This document shows, in pieces, positions 1-8,229 of a stretch of DNA of 64,000 bases. Position 1 is the first letter of the stretch; each line of letters begins with the position of its first letter. Location of the stretch: contig JAEPNV010000001.1 of the NCBI GenBank assembly GCA_017643215.1, positions 496,001 through 560,000 on the forward strand. The letters run 5' to 3'. The translations under genes and the position numbers were made by a program. Below the pieces are notes generated by a model, which saw only the letters and a program-made list of their open reading frames with translations, was not told where the DNA came from and made no database searches. The stretch is from Roseibium sp. Lineage in GTDB: Bacteria > Pseudomonadota > Alphaproteobacteria > Rhizobiales > Stappiaceae.

Positions 1-1212
1 CCGGGTCCGGTTGTCCTGGCATTGCCGGAGGACATGCTGGTCGAGAGCGCGGTTGCCCCCCAGCCCGAACCCTGGCGCCAGGTGGAAACCCATCCCGGCC
101 TGTCGTTGATGGCCGATCTTCAAAAGCGGCTGTGGGCCGCCGAGCGTCCCATCGCGATCCTCGGGGGCAGCCGCTGGTCCGAGGCGGCCGTGGCCGCATT
201 CACCCGCTTTTCCGAACGGTTCGACCTGCCGGTGGCCTGTTCGTTCCGCCGCCAGATGCTGTTTGATCATCTGCACCCGAATTACGCCGGCGACGTCGGA
301 ATCGGCATCAACCCGAACCTGGCGGCGCGCATCAAGGCGTCGGACCTGATCCTGCTCGTCGGCGGGCGCTTGTCGGAAATGCCCAGCCAGTCCTACACCT
401 TGCTGGATATTCCGCAGCCGTCCCAACCGCTCGTTCATGTGCATCCGGATGCGGAGGAACTGGGGCGGGTCTACCGCCCGGAAATAGCGATCCACGCCAG
501 TCCGGCGGCCTTTTGCAAGGCGGCCGAGGGGCTTCAGCCGCCGGTGACCCTCAAGAACGCGGGGCAGGCCGCCGCGGCCCATTCCGATTATCTTGCCTGG
601 TCCGGCGCCCGGCCCAAAACACCCGGCGCGGTACAAATGGCGGAGGTCATGGACTGGATCGAGGCCAACATGCCGGAGGAGACGATCTTCACAAACGGAG
701 CGGGCAATTATGCCACCTGGCTGCACCGGTTCCACCGGTTTCGCCGCTATGGGACGCAGGCCGCGCCGACATCCGGATCGATGGGGTATGGATTGCCGGC
801 GGCGGTCGCGGCCAAGCTCGCCTTTCCCGCCAAGCCTGTGGTGTGTTTTGCCGGCGACGGGTGCCTGCAAATGACCATGCAGGAACTCGGCACGGCCTGT
901 CAGGACGGCGCCAACATCATCGTTCTGGTGATCGACAACGGCATGTATGGCACGATCCGGATGCATCAGGAAAAGCACTATCCGTCGAGGATTTCGGCGA
1001 CGAAACTTCAAAATCCGGATTTTGCGGCCCTTGCCCGGTCATACGGTGCGCATGCGGAAACCGTTGAGACCACGGCGGACTTCGCACCGGCCATGGAGCG
1101 GGCCTGTGCGGCCGGCCGGCCCGCGCTGCTGCATGTGAAGATTGATCCCGAGGCCATCACGCCCATGGCGTCGCTGAGCCAGATCCGCGAGGCCGCGCTT
1201 GGCTCAGACTGA
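1..1212 (+). CDS. Thiamine pyrophosphate-dependent enzyme, acetolactate synthase large-subunit-like (5' truncated)
   Basis: The reading frame is open from base 1 and begins inside a GPVVLALPED motif typical of the end of the N-terminal PYR domain of TPP enzymes, so roughly the first 160-180 residues lie outside the window. What remains is the central domain (ILGGSRW start) and the C-terminal PP domain with the TPP/metal motif GDG at about nt 857-865 followed by IDN, plus a GSMGYGLPAAVAA stretch. Family members decarboxylate 2-keto acids and transfer the aldehyde unit. The sequence does not show whether this is acetolactate synthase, benzoylformate decarboxylase-like or another branch. It converges on the next gene, with only two bases between stop codons, and no small regulatory IlvH subunit follows, which argues against the housekeeping IlvB. 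Confidence 0.85.
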   Translation, partial: PGPVVLALPEDMLVESAVAPQPEPWRQVETHPGLSLMADLQKRLWAAERPIAILGGSRWSEAAVAAFTRFSERFDLPVACSFRRQMLFDHLHPNYAGDVGIGINPNLAARIKASDLILLVGGRLSEMPSQSYTLLDIPQPSQPLVHVHPDAEELGRVYRPEIAIHASPAAFCKAAEGLQPPVTLKNAGQAAAAHSDYLAWSGARPKTPGAVQMAEVMDWIEANMPEETIFTNGAGNYATWLHRFHRFRRYGTQAAPTSGSMGYGLPAAVAAKLAFPAKPVVCFAGDGCLQMTMQELGTACQDGANIIVLVIDNGMYGTIRMHQEKHYPSRISATKLQNPDFAALARSYGAHAETVETTADFAPAMERACAAGRPALLHVKIDPEAITPMASLSQIREAALGSD

Positions 1213-1214
1213 GA

Positions 1215-3944
1215 TCACCCGTCCGGCGCGAGATCGGTCACGGGCAGAACGACATCGGCGATGCCCGGATCGTCCGGCGAGGTTTGAACCGAAAACCCAA
1301 GCGCCTTGCACATCCCGAGCATCGAGGTGTTTTCCTTCAGGACCTCACCCTTGATGGTCTGAATGCCGTCCGCCTTGGCGTAACGGATGATGAGTTTCAT
1401 CAAAGCCCATCCAAGGCCCTGGCCTTTGAGGTCGGACCGGACCATGACCGCGTATTCGCCAGTCAGGTGATCTGGATCGGCGTGCAGCCGGACAACGCCG
1501 ACCAGATTTCCAGAGCCCGGATCGAGTGCGGCGAACGCCATCGCCCGGGCATAATCGAGCTGCGTCAGGCGTGCGAGGAACCGATGGTTGAAGTCCTGTA
1601 CGGGCGCGAAAAACCGGAGCCTGAGATCGGCCGGCGAAACCGCCTGGAAGAATGCCCGGAAAAGCTCCTCGTCCTCCGGTTTGACCGGCCGCACGAAAAC
1701 ACGGTCGCCGTTTTTCAATGACAACGCCTGTTCCCACTCCTTGGGATAAGGAGCGATCGCCAGACGGGATCGTCCGCTGCGACCAGGATGGGTTATCGGA
1801 CGGCCGAGAGTCATGCGGGCGTCAAGCGCAAGCAGGCCTTCGCGCCGCGCCACGATCGGATTGATGTCGAGTTCCAGGATTTCGGGAATGTCAATGGTGA
1901 TCTGCGACAGCTTTACCAAGGTCAGCGCAACGGCGTCCCGGTCGAGCCGAGGCCGGGCCTTACCGCCGTCCAGCAGCCGGACAATCCGCGTCCGGTTGAT
2001 CATCGCCTGCGCCAGGTTGAGATCAAGCGGCGGCAACTCAAGTGCATGGTCCTGGCTGTCTTCCACGCCTGTTCCGCCGTGCCCAAAAACAAGCACCGGC
2101 CCGAATGTCGGCGTATCGGCGAGGCCCATGTAAAGCTCCAGCCCGTCGCGGTCCTCCAGCATGGGGTGCACGCTGATACCGGCAATTTCTGCGTCCGGAA
2201 AGCGGTCGCGGGTTTGGGACAGAAGCTCATCGGCGGCGCCGGCGACGGCTTCCGGGCTTTCAAGCCCCAATCGGACGCCATTGATATGAGATTTGAACGG
2301 CAGGTCCGGCGAAACCAGTTTGGCAACGCAGTGGCGGGCTGTGGCAAAAAACGGCTGCGCGAGGCGCCCGGCCTCTTCGCCGCTCTGGGCGAGCCGCGTT
2401 TCGATGACAGGTATATGATACGCGGCAAGCACCGCGTTGACGGCTTTTGGCGGAAGCCAGGTCTTCCCGGCCGCAATCGCCTCGTCGATGATGACCCGCG
2501 CGGCGGCGGTATCGGGTGTGAACTCCTCCGGAAGGCTCGGTGGGGCCGCCATCAAAAAATCGCGCGCACCGGCATCATCTGCCACATGCATGATGCTGCG
2601 AACGGCCTCAGCCGGGCTGGTCGCGCAGGGCACCCGCGCCTCGTCGAGCGCTTGGCGGTCTCCCGGCCCGCAGCCGACGAGCCCGGCCACCACCGCCTTG
2701 CGACGCCCGGTCCGGCGCCGGTCCGCCTTTGCCACTGCCGCGATTGTCTCACCGATGGATTTGAGCGATGTGGCGGCCGTTCCCGCATGGATGGCCAGCA
2801 CCCCGTCGACGGCCCGGTCCGACAACACGGCGCTCAAGACGTCATGAAGCGCATCGTCCGGCAGATCCTCGCGCAAGACGATCGGCGCGCTGAGGTCATG
2901 CTGACGGGCGCCGTCCGGTTTGCTGCGGCAGTGCGTCGCGATTGCGTTGCGTGTGTCGGTCGACAACGCAGCAAGGTCGCCGCCCAAATCGGCGATCCGG
3001 TCTGCCGCCAGACTGGCAAGGCTGCGCCCGTTCGACACCACGGCGATGGTCTTGCATTGGGGAACACGAATACGCGACAGGGTTTCGACCGCTTCGAACA
3101 TTTCGTCCAGGTCCGATACGCGCATCAGCCCGGTGCGGCGAAACGCCGTTTCATAGACACGGTCGGCATTGGCAAGCCGGCCGGCATGGGACCGGCCGGT
3201 CGTGATCACATCGCTGCTGCGCCCCGAGCGGATCACGACCACCGGTTTGGAGCGCGCTGCCGCGCGCGCCGCCGACAGGAACTTGCGCGGCTCGTAAATG
3301 GCGTCGATGTGCAAAAGGATGGACCGGGTTCGAAAATCCTGGGCGAAATAGTCGACAAGGTCCCCGATATCGACGTCGAGGCGGGCTCCAAGCGAAACCA
3401 CCGCCGAAAAGCCTGTCTTGTGGTTCTTGGCCCAGGAGAGGGTGCCGTTCACGACCGCGCCGGAGCGGGCGATAAACGCCGTATTGCCGGCCGCCGGCGC
3501 GACTGTACTGACCAAACTGTTTAATCCGGCGCCCGGGGCGGCCAGTCCCAGGCTGCCCGGTCCGATCAGTCTGAGACGCGCCTCTTGGGCGGCCTCCCGG
3601 CAGGACTGCTTCAGGTCCTCCGGCCAGGCTTCAAACCCGGGCGATAAGAACAGGACCGCCCGCGTTCCGCTGTCCGCAAGGCGGGCGACAGTGGCCGGTG
3701 CTTCCGCGTTTGGGCCGAGATATATGGCTAGATCTGGCGCGGCCGGCAGGGCATCGAGGGACCTAACCGCATGGCCTTTCAAAGCGCCGTCCGTCTTTAC
3801 TCCGACCAGGTGCACGGGCCGTTGGTCAAGTCCGGCTTCCAGATGCTCCAGAAGCTGGCGGTCGAATGCCGCCGGGTGGCGGGACGGGCCGATCACGGCG
3901 ATCGACCGCGGGGCAAAAAACCCATCGAGATTGCGAATGGTCAC
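1215..3944 (-). CDS. Bifunctional ADP-forming acyl-CoA synthetase-like / GNAT N-acetyltransferase (Pat-type)
   Basis: A 909-residue fusion. Residues ~1-450 are a CoA-binding and succinyl-CoA ligase-like region that keeps the SHAGRLANAD segment, where the phosphorylated His of ADP-forming synthetases sits. Residues ~480-700 are an ATP-grasp domain in which the usual HKSD motif reads FKSH. Residues ~735-905 are a GNAT domain with the acetyl-CoA loop LKGQGLGWALM. This is the architecture of Pat/PatZ protein lysine acetyltransferases, which acetylate and inactivate acyl-CoA synthetases; in those the synthetase half senses acyl-CoA and is usually inactive. Family assignment is firm. Whether the synthetase half is active here is open. 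It lies downstream of the universal stress protein on the same strand, with a long hairpin between them. Confidence 0.9.
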   Translation of the reverse strand: MTIRNLDGFFAPRSIAVIGPSRHPAAFDRQLLEHLEAGLDQRPVHLVGVKTDGALKGHAVRSLDALPAAPDLAIYLGPNAEAPATVARLADSGTRAVLFLSPGFEAWPEDLKQSCREAAQEARLRLIGPGSLGLAAPGAGLNSLVSTVAPAAGNTAFIARSGAVVNGTLSWAKNHKTGFSAVVSLGARLDVDIGDLVDYFAQDFRTRSILLHIDAIYEPRKFLSAARAAARSKPVVVIRSGRSSDVITTGRSHAGRLANADRVYETAFRRTGLMRVSDLDEMFEAVETLSRIRVPQCKTIAVVSNGRSLASLAADRIADLGGDLAALSTDTRNAIATHCRSKPDGARQHDLSAPIVLREDLPDDALHDVLSAVLSDRAVDGVLAIHAGTAATSLKSIGETIAAVAKADRRRTGRRKAVVAGLVGCGPGDRQALDEARVPCATSPAEAVRSIMHVADDAGARDFLMAAPPSLPEEFTPDTAAARVIIDEAIAAGKTWLPPKAVNAVLAAYHIPVIETRLAQSGEEAGRLAQPFFATARHCVAKLVSPDLPFKSHINGVRLGLESPEAVAGAADELLSQTRDRFPDAEIAGISVHPMLEDRDGLELYMGLADTPTFGPVLVFGHGGTGVEDSQDHALELPPLDLNLAQAMINRTRIVRLLDGGKARPRLDRDAVALTLVKLSQITIDIPEILELDINPIVARREGLLALDARMTLGRPITHPGRSGRSRLAIAPYPKEWEQALSLKNGDRVFVRPVKPEDEELFRAFFQAVSPADLRLRFFAPVQDFNHRFLARLTQLDYARAMAFAALDPGSGNLVGVVRLHADPDHLTGEYAVMVRSDLKGQGLGWALMKLIIRYAKADGIQTIKGEVLKENTSMLGMCKALGFSVQTSPDDPGIADVVLPVTDLAPDG

Positions 3945-4020
3945 AGTTGGTCTCGCTCGCCTTCACCTTGGTTCCAAAGGCATGGTTGCCGGATGGCCGG
4001 CGCGGCGGAACCTACGCCCA

Positions 4021-4073
4021 GTGAACGAATTGGAGACGCATTTCGCCAGGAAACGCATCTCCAATTCGTTCAC
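4021..4073 (-). repeat. Long inverted repeat / RNA hairpin between usp and the Pat-like gene
   Basis: Two 23-nt arms (4021-4043 and 4051-4073) flank a 7-nt loop. The arms differ at two positions. Read as minus-strand RNA these become G-U wobbles, so the stem is fully paired only in the transcript running from the universal stress gene into the acetyltransferase gene. There is no T tract, so it is not a standard intrinsic terminator. It may set relative expression, stabilise the upstream mRNA or be a processing site. Confidence 0.8.
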
Positions 4074-4137
4074 AGGGCCTCGTCCTCCGCCATGCCACGA
4101 GAAACGACAAACGTGACCGGGTGATGACCTCCGCCGG

Positions 4138-4968
4138 TCAGTGGGCCATGAACACCGGGACGGTCATCGCCGAGAGGATTTCGCGCGTTGCGCCGCCGAA
4201 CAAGAACTCGCGCATGCGGCTGTGCCCGTACCCACCCATGACGACGAGATCGTTGCCGTGATCTGAAACATAGTTCAGCACCGCGTCCGCGACACCCGTT
4301 TGGGGATTGCTGATGACTTCGATGGTGACATCCATATTGTGGCGCGCCAGGTAAGTGGCGATGTCGGCCCCGGGCTGGCTGTCCCGGCTTTGCTCTTTCT
4401 CGATCACCAGCACGGTAATCTTGTCGGCTTTTTCCAAAAGCGGCAATGAGGCATGGACCGCCCGTGTGGCGGTCGAACTGCCGTCCCATCCCACCAGAAC
4501 ATTGTTCGGCTCGAAGGATTTTGTGCCGATATAGGGGACCAGCAGGACCGGAACGCCGCTTTCGAACAATACAGTTTCGATCAGCAGCTCACGCATGGGC
4601 TCCGGCGCGTCAGGATTGGCCTGGCCGATGACAACAAGATCGGTGGTGCGGCAGTGGGTCATGACGCTTTCAAGCGGTCCGCCGGTCAGGATTTCCGCCA
4701 TGCGGCTTTCCGACTTGACCGCCGCCAGACGGGCAAGCTCATCGAACTCGGCCTTGGCGTGTTTGGCGGCGCCGACGGACTGCTCATGTGCCGCCTGCAG
4801 ATAATCGACCGGCATTGGGGCTGCGGCAAAGGCCGGAACAACCGGCTCGAACGAAATCGCAAGTCCGGTAATATGGGCATCGTACTGCCGGGCGAGTTCG
4901 ATGGCATATTTGGACGCCGGGCGAGAACCGGACAGGTCGACAACGGTCAGGATATCCTTGATGGGCAT
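4138..4968 (-). CDS. Universal stress protein, tandem UspA domains
   Basis: 276 residues, about twice one UspA domain, starting MPIKDILTVVDLSGSRPASKYA (first domain) with a second domain from about residue 150 (NNVLVGWDGSSTATRAV). The second domain keeps the ATP-binding signature near the C terminus: VMGGYGHSRMREFLFGG. Tandem UspA proteins of this type are cytoplasmic ATP-binding stress proteins, often induced by low oxygen. The ATG at 4968 is preceded by a strong GGAGGAA Shine-Dalgarno. An FNR/FixK-type box lies about 90 bp upstream at 5054-5067. The Pat-like acetyltransferase follows on the same strand. Confidence 0.93.
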   Translation of the reverse strand: MPIKDILTVVDLSGSRPASKYAIELARQYDAHITGLAISFEPVVPAFAAAPMPVDYLQAAHEQSVGAAKHAKAEFDELARLAAVKSESRMAEILTGGPLESVMTHCRTTDLVVIGQANPDAPEPMRELLIETVLFESGVPVLLVPYIGTKSFEPNNVLVGWDGSSTATRAVHASLPLLEKADKITVLVIEKEQSRDSQPGADIATYLARHNMDVTIEVISNPQTGVADAVLNYVSDHGNDLVVMGGYGHSRMREFLFGGATREILSAMTVPVFMAH

Positions 4969-5053
4969 ATGGGTTCCTCCTATGCGGCGGGCGGGCTTTG
5001 GTCCCCGCGCCTACCATTGCTCCAGACGTTAGGCGCGTGCAGCCTGGCGGGCT

Positions 5054-5067
5054 TTGATTGCGGTCAA
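5054..5067 (-). promoter_or_regulatory. FNR/FixK-type box upstream of the universal stress gene
   Basis: The sequence TTGAT-TGCG-GTCAA matches the alphaproteobacterial anaerobox pattern TTGAY-N4-RTCAA, inside a longer near-dyad GCTTTGAT...GTCAAAGC. Its centre is 30 bp from a possible -10 element (CCTAAC on the minus strand, 5033-5028). That is the spacing expected for a class II activator site centred near -41.5. The target would be the minus-strand universal stress gene. Confidence 0.6.
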
Positions 5068-5116
5068 AGCCTTGTGCGGAAAACGATATCGCGGGCAGGC
5101 CTGTTGAACGGCGCGG

Positions 5117-6271
5117 CTACACTGCCTTCATCACCTCGCGCGCGATAATCAGCCGCTGGATTTCTGACGTGCCTTCGTAAATCGTCGTGATGCGGGCGTC
5201 CCGCGCATAGCGCTCCAACGGATAATCCTTGATGTAGCCGGCGCCGCCATGAAGCTGGAGCGCGGTATAGGTCGCGCGCTGGGCCGCCTCCGAGGCAAAC
5301 AGCTTGGCCATCGATGCTTCCTTGGAAAACGGCTTGCCCTGATCCTTCAGCGCCGCGGCCTGCAGGATCAGAAGCCGCGCGGCTTCAAGGTCCGTCTCCT
5401 GGTCGGCGATCATCCACTGAATGCCCTGCATATCCGCCAGTGGACGTCCGAATTGCTCGCGTTCCGCAACATAGGATTTGGCGGTGTCCATCGCTTTTCT
5501 GGCAATCCCGAGTGCCAGGGAGGCGACACCGATCCGGCCACCGGCCAGCTCGCCGACCGCCACCCGGAAGCCATCATTTTCCGCGCCCATCATCGCGGTC
5601 GCCGGCACCCGGCAATCCTCGAACAGCACTTCGTTGGTGGCCGACCCGGTCTGCCCCATCTTCTTTTCTGCCTTGCCGATGACAAGACCCGGGGTGCCGG
5701 CCTCCACCAGAAAGCAGGAAATGCCTTTGCCTTTCGGTGCATCGGGATCGGTCACGGCCCAAACCACGAAGATGCCGGCATATTCGCCCGACGAGATGTA
5801 AAGTTTTGATCCATTCAAAACGTAGTGGTTGCCGTCCTTTCTCGCCCGCGTCTTCATCGCCGAGGGATCGGAACCGGCGGCTGATTCGGTCAGGCAGAAC
5901 GCTCCGGCCGGATAGGTTCCGTCGGTGAGCCGGGGCAGGTAAGCCGCCTTCTGCTCCTCTGATCCCACCGCCTGGATCACTTCGCCGACCATATTGGTGA
6001 CCGAGACGGTAACCGTGGTCGAGGCGCAACCCTGGGCCAAAGCTTCGATCGCGAGCGCGAAACTCACCGATCCGGCTTCCGTGCCGCCATACTCGGCCGA
6101 AACATTCAGTCCCATGAAGCCGTTTTCGGCCAGCGTCTTCAGATTGGCGAGCAGCGTCTCGCGTCCCTCGCCCCGGTCGAGTGCTTCGGCATTGGGTTCC
6201 AGCAGATCCGAAGACAAACGCCGGGCGGTGTCCTGAATGAGCTGGTGTTCCTCGGAGATGAAGAAGTCCAT
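5117..6271 (-). CDS. Acyl-CoA dehydrogenase
   Basis: 384 residues, the usual length of a soluble FAD acyl-CoA dehydrogenase. The N-terminal helical domain starts MDFFISEEHQLIQDTARR. The middle beta domain has the FAD-binding segment FCLTESAAGSDPSAMKT. The C-terminal domain ends with the catalytic-base motif YEGTSEIQRL followed by IIAREVMKAV. It introduces the alpha,beta double bond in acyl-CoA and passes electrons to ETF. Sequence alone does not fix chain length; the pattern resembles short/branched-chain members. No electron-transfer or hydratase partners are adjacent. The ATG at 6271 has the expected N terminus. Confidence 0.93.
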   Translation of the reverse strand: MDFFISEEHQLIQDTARRLSSDLLEPNAEALDRGEGRETLLANLKTLAENGFMGLNVSAEYGGTEAGSVSFALAIEALAQGCASTTVTVSVTNMVGEVIQAVGSEEQKAAYLPRLTDGTYPAGAFCLTESAAGSDPSAMKTRARKDGNHYVLNGSKLYISSGEYAGIFVVWAVTDPDAPKGKGISCFLVEAGTPGLVIGKAEKKMGQTGSATNEVLFEDCRVPATAMMGAENDGFRVAVGELAGGRIGVASLALGIARKAMDTAKSYVAEREQFGRPLADMQGIQWMIADQETDLEAARLLILQAAALKDQGKPFSKEASMAKLFASEAAQRATYTALQLHGGAGYIKDYPLERYARDARITTIYEGTSEIQRLIIAREVMKAV

Positions 6272-6429
6272 CTTGGTCGATTGGCCCGCGTTTGGATTGA
6301 TTTTGGCCGCACGTTAGCCGGGCATGTCCGGCTTTGTCCATGCATGTCCGGCGTGATCACAAGCCGATGGTCTTGCCGCCGGAACCACCGGGCAATTGCC
6401 CAACGGCGCCAAAACGGCGATAAGGGCCC

Positions 6430-8229
6430 ATGTCCAAACGCGTTCTTCTTTTGGGGCTTCCACCGATTGTCCTGCTGGCGATCGCGGCGGCGCTTGCCTA
6501 CGTGTCCGTTGAGTGGGACGAGGCGGCGGCGGACCGCACGGCCGCCGAACGCCTGACGCTCTATCGGCAAACGATCCTCGGTGAATACAACAAGTTCCGG
6601 TATCTGCCCTATATGATCGCGCGCGACACGAGGGCGACGAACGTGCTTGGCCTCGGTCAAACGGATGCTTCGGCCAACCGCTTTCTGGAGGAAATGGCCG
6701 ACAACGCCGGCGCAAGCCTTCTCTATGTAATGGACCGGTCGGGAACCACATTGGCGGCCAGCAACTGGGCGGACGAGTTATCGCTTGTCGGCCGCAATTA
6801 TGCCTTCCGGCCATACTTTCAATCCGCGATCGCCGGCGACGAGGGCCGGTTTTTCGCCATTGGCGCAACGCTCGGCGAACCGGGTCTGTTCCTGGCCCGC
6901 CCGACACCCGTCTCCGGCGAACCGCTCGGGGTCGCGGTGGTCAAGGTCGATATGCGGGGCCTGGAGCGGGCCTGGGCGGAAGGCGGTGAAACGGTTTTTG
7001 CGACCGATCGCAACGGGATCATTTTCTTGTCCAGCGTCGCGGACTGGCGCTACAAAAGCCTGGCGCCCGTGCCCGGTCCTGTCCGGGCCGCGATCGACGA
7101 AACGCGCCAATACGCCACTCAACCACTGACGCCATTGACAAACACCGCCGATCCGGCAGCTGAAGTGCTGACCATCGATGGCCGCGCGTTCCGGCACACG
7201 GTGGCCGACGTCGGGCTGCTGGATTGGCAGTTGCACTTCCTGGTGCCCGTCGAAGCCGCGCGTCAAACCGTGTGGCCGATCTGGGCGGGCGCCATTGGTC
7301 TCAGCCTGCTCTACATCGTGGCCCTGCTGATGCTCCGGGGCCGGGCACTTCGGCGGGCCTCGGCGGTGCTGCTTCAGGAATCGGCGGGCTTGCGGGAGCT
7401 CAACCGGCGTTTGACCGATGAGGTGGAAGAGCGCAAACGCGTGGAGGCGGAGCTGATCAAGGCCCAGGAAGGTCTCGCCCGCTCGAACCGGCTTGCGGCG
7501 GTCGGCCAGATGTCGGCGGCGGTGGCGCACGAGTTGAACCAGCCGCTGGCGGCCTTGCGCATGTTTGTCGCCGGGACGCGAAAATTTTTGCAAAAACAGG
7601 ATCTTGGTGCCGCGCGCGACAATCTCGACGAGATTGAATCGCTCCAGGAGCGCATGGCGGCGCTGACCCAGGAACTCAAGCGGTTTGCGCGCCCTTCCGA
7701 AAGCCGGATCGAGCGTATTGACCTGCGCGACAGCCTAAAGGCGGTCGAAAAGATCGCCCGGCCAAGGTTCGACGAGACCGGCGTGTCGTTGTCGATGGAT
7801 TTGCCCGATGAGGCGCTGACGCTTGAAACCGCGCGGCTCCGGGTCGAACAGATCCTGCTCAATCTGTTGCGCAACGGTGCGGAGGCGGCCGGCCAGGCCC
7901 ATGAACAGTCCGGTGGCGGGACGGTACATGTGTCGGCGCGGCAGGACGGTGCGGCCGTTCGCATTTCTGTCAGCGACAACGGCGTCGGTGTACCGGAAGA
8001 ATTGCGCGAGCGGATCTTCGATCCGTTCTTCACGACCAAACTCAGCAGCGGCGGTCTCGGCCTTGGCCTGTCGATCTCCGGCCGCATCGCCGATGATCTC
8101 GGCGGGTCGCTGGAGGTATCTTCCAATCCGCAAGGCGGGGCGACGTTCCTGTTGCGCCTCCCGGGCGGTACCGGCCAACGCCCGCCCGCCGGTGTTTCCG
8201 GGGTCCGTGAACCAGAGCCGGCAGAATGA
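6430..8229 (+). CDS. dctB: C4-dicarboxylate sensor histidine kinase DctB
   Basis: 599 residues. TM1 is at ~5-25, followed by a periplasmic sensor region of ~250 residues (double PDC/CACHE fold in DctB), then TM2 at ~283-303. A coiled coil (LNRRLTDEVEERKRVEAEL) leads to the dimerisation H-box AHELNQPLAALR with phospho-accepting His at residue 367. The HATPase domain has an N box (LLNLLRNGAEAA), G1 (DNGVGVP) and G2 (GLGLGLS). HELNQP is the form typical of the DctB/NtrB-related subfamily. It overlaps dctD by 4 nt (ATGA) and lies upstream of a TRAP operon, so its likely signal is a C4-dicarboxylate or similar acid in the periplasm. Confidence 0.92.
   Translation: MSKRVLLLGLPPIVLLAIAAALAYVSVEWDEAAADRTAAERLTLYRQTILGEYNKFRYLPYMIARDTRATNVLGLGQTDASANRFLEEMADNAGASLLYVMDRSGTTLAASNWADELSLVGRNYAFRPYFQSAIAGDEGRFFAIGATLGEPGLFLARPTPVSGEPLGVAVVKVDMRGLERAWAEGGETVFATDRNGIIFLSSVADWRYKSLAPVPGPVRAAIDETRQYATQPLTPLTNTADPAAEVLTIDGRAFRHTVADVGLLDWQLHFLVPVEAARQTVWPIWAGAIGLSLLYIVALLMLRGRALRRASAVLLQESAGLRELNRRLTDEVEERKRVEAELIKAQEGLARSNRLAAVGQMSAAVAHELNQPLAALRMFVAGTRKFLQKQDLGAARDNLDEIESLQERMAALTQELKRFARPSESRIERIDLRDSLKAVEKIARPRFDETGVSLSMDLPDEALTLETARLRVEQILLNLLRNGAEAAGQAHEQSGGGTVHVSARQDGAAVRISVSDNGVGVPEELRERIFDPFFTTKLSSGGLGLGLSISGRIADDLGGSLEVSSNPQGGATFLLRLPGGTGQRPPAGVSGVREPEPAE

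Noticed and set aside
1788..3524. 578-codon plus-strand ORF
   Set aside because: Antisense to the synthetase/acetyltransferase gene, whose domains are clear; high GC makes long shadow ORFs common.
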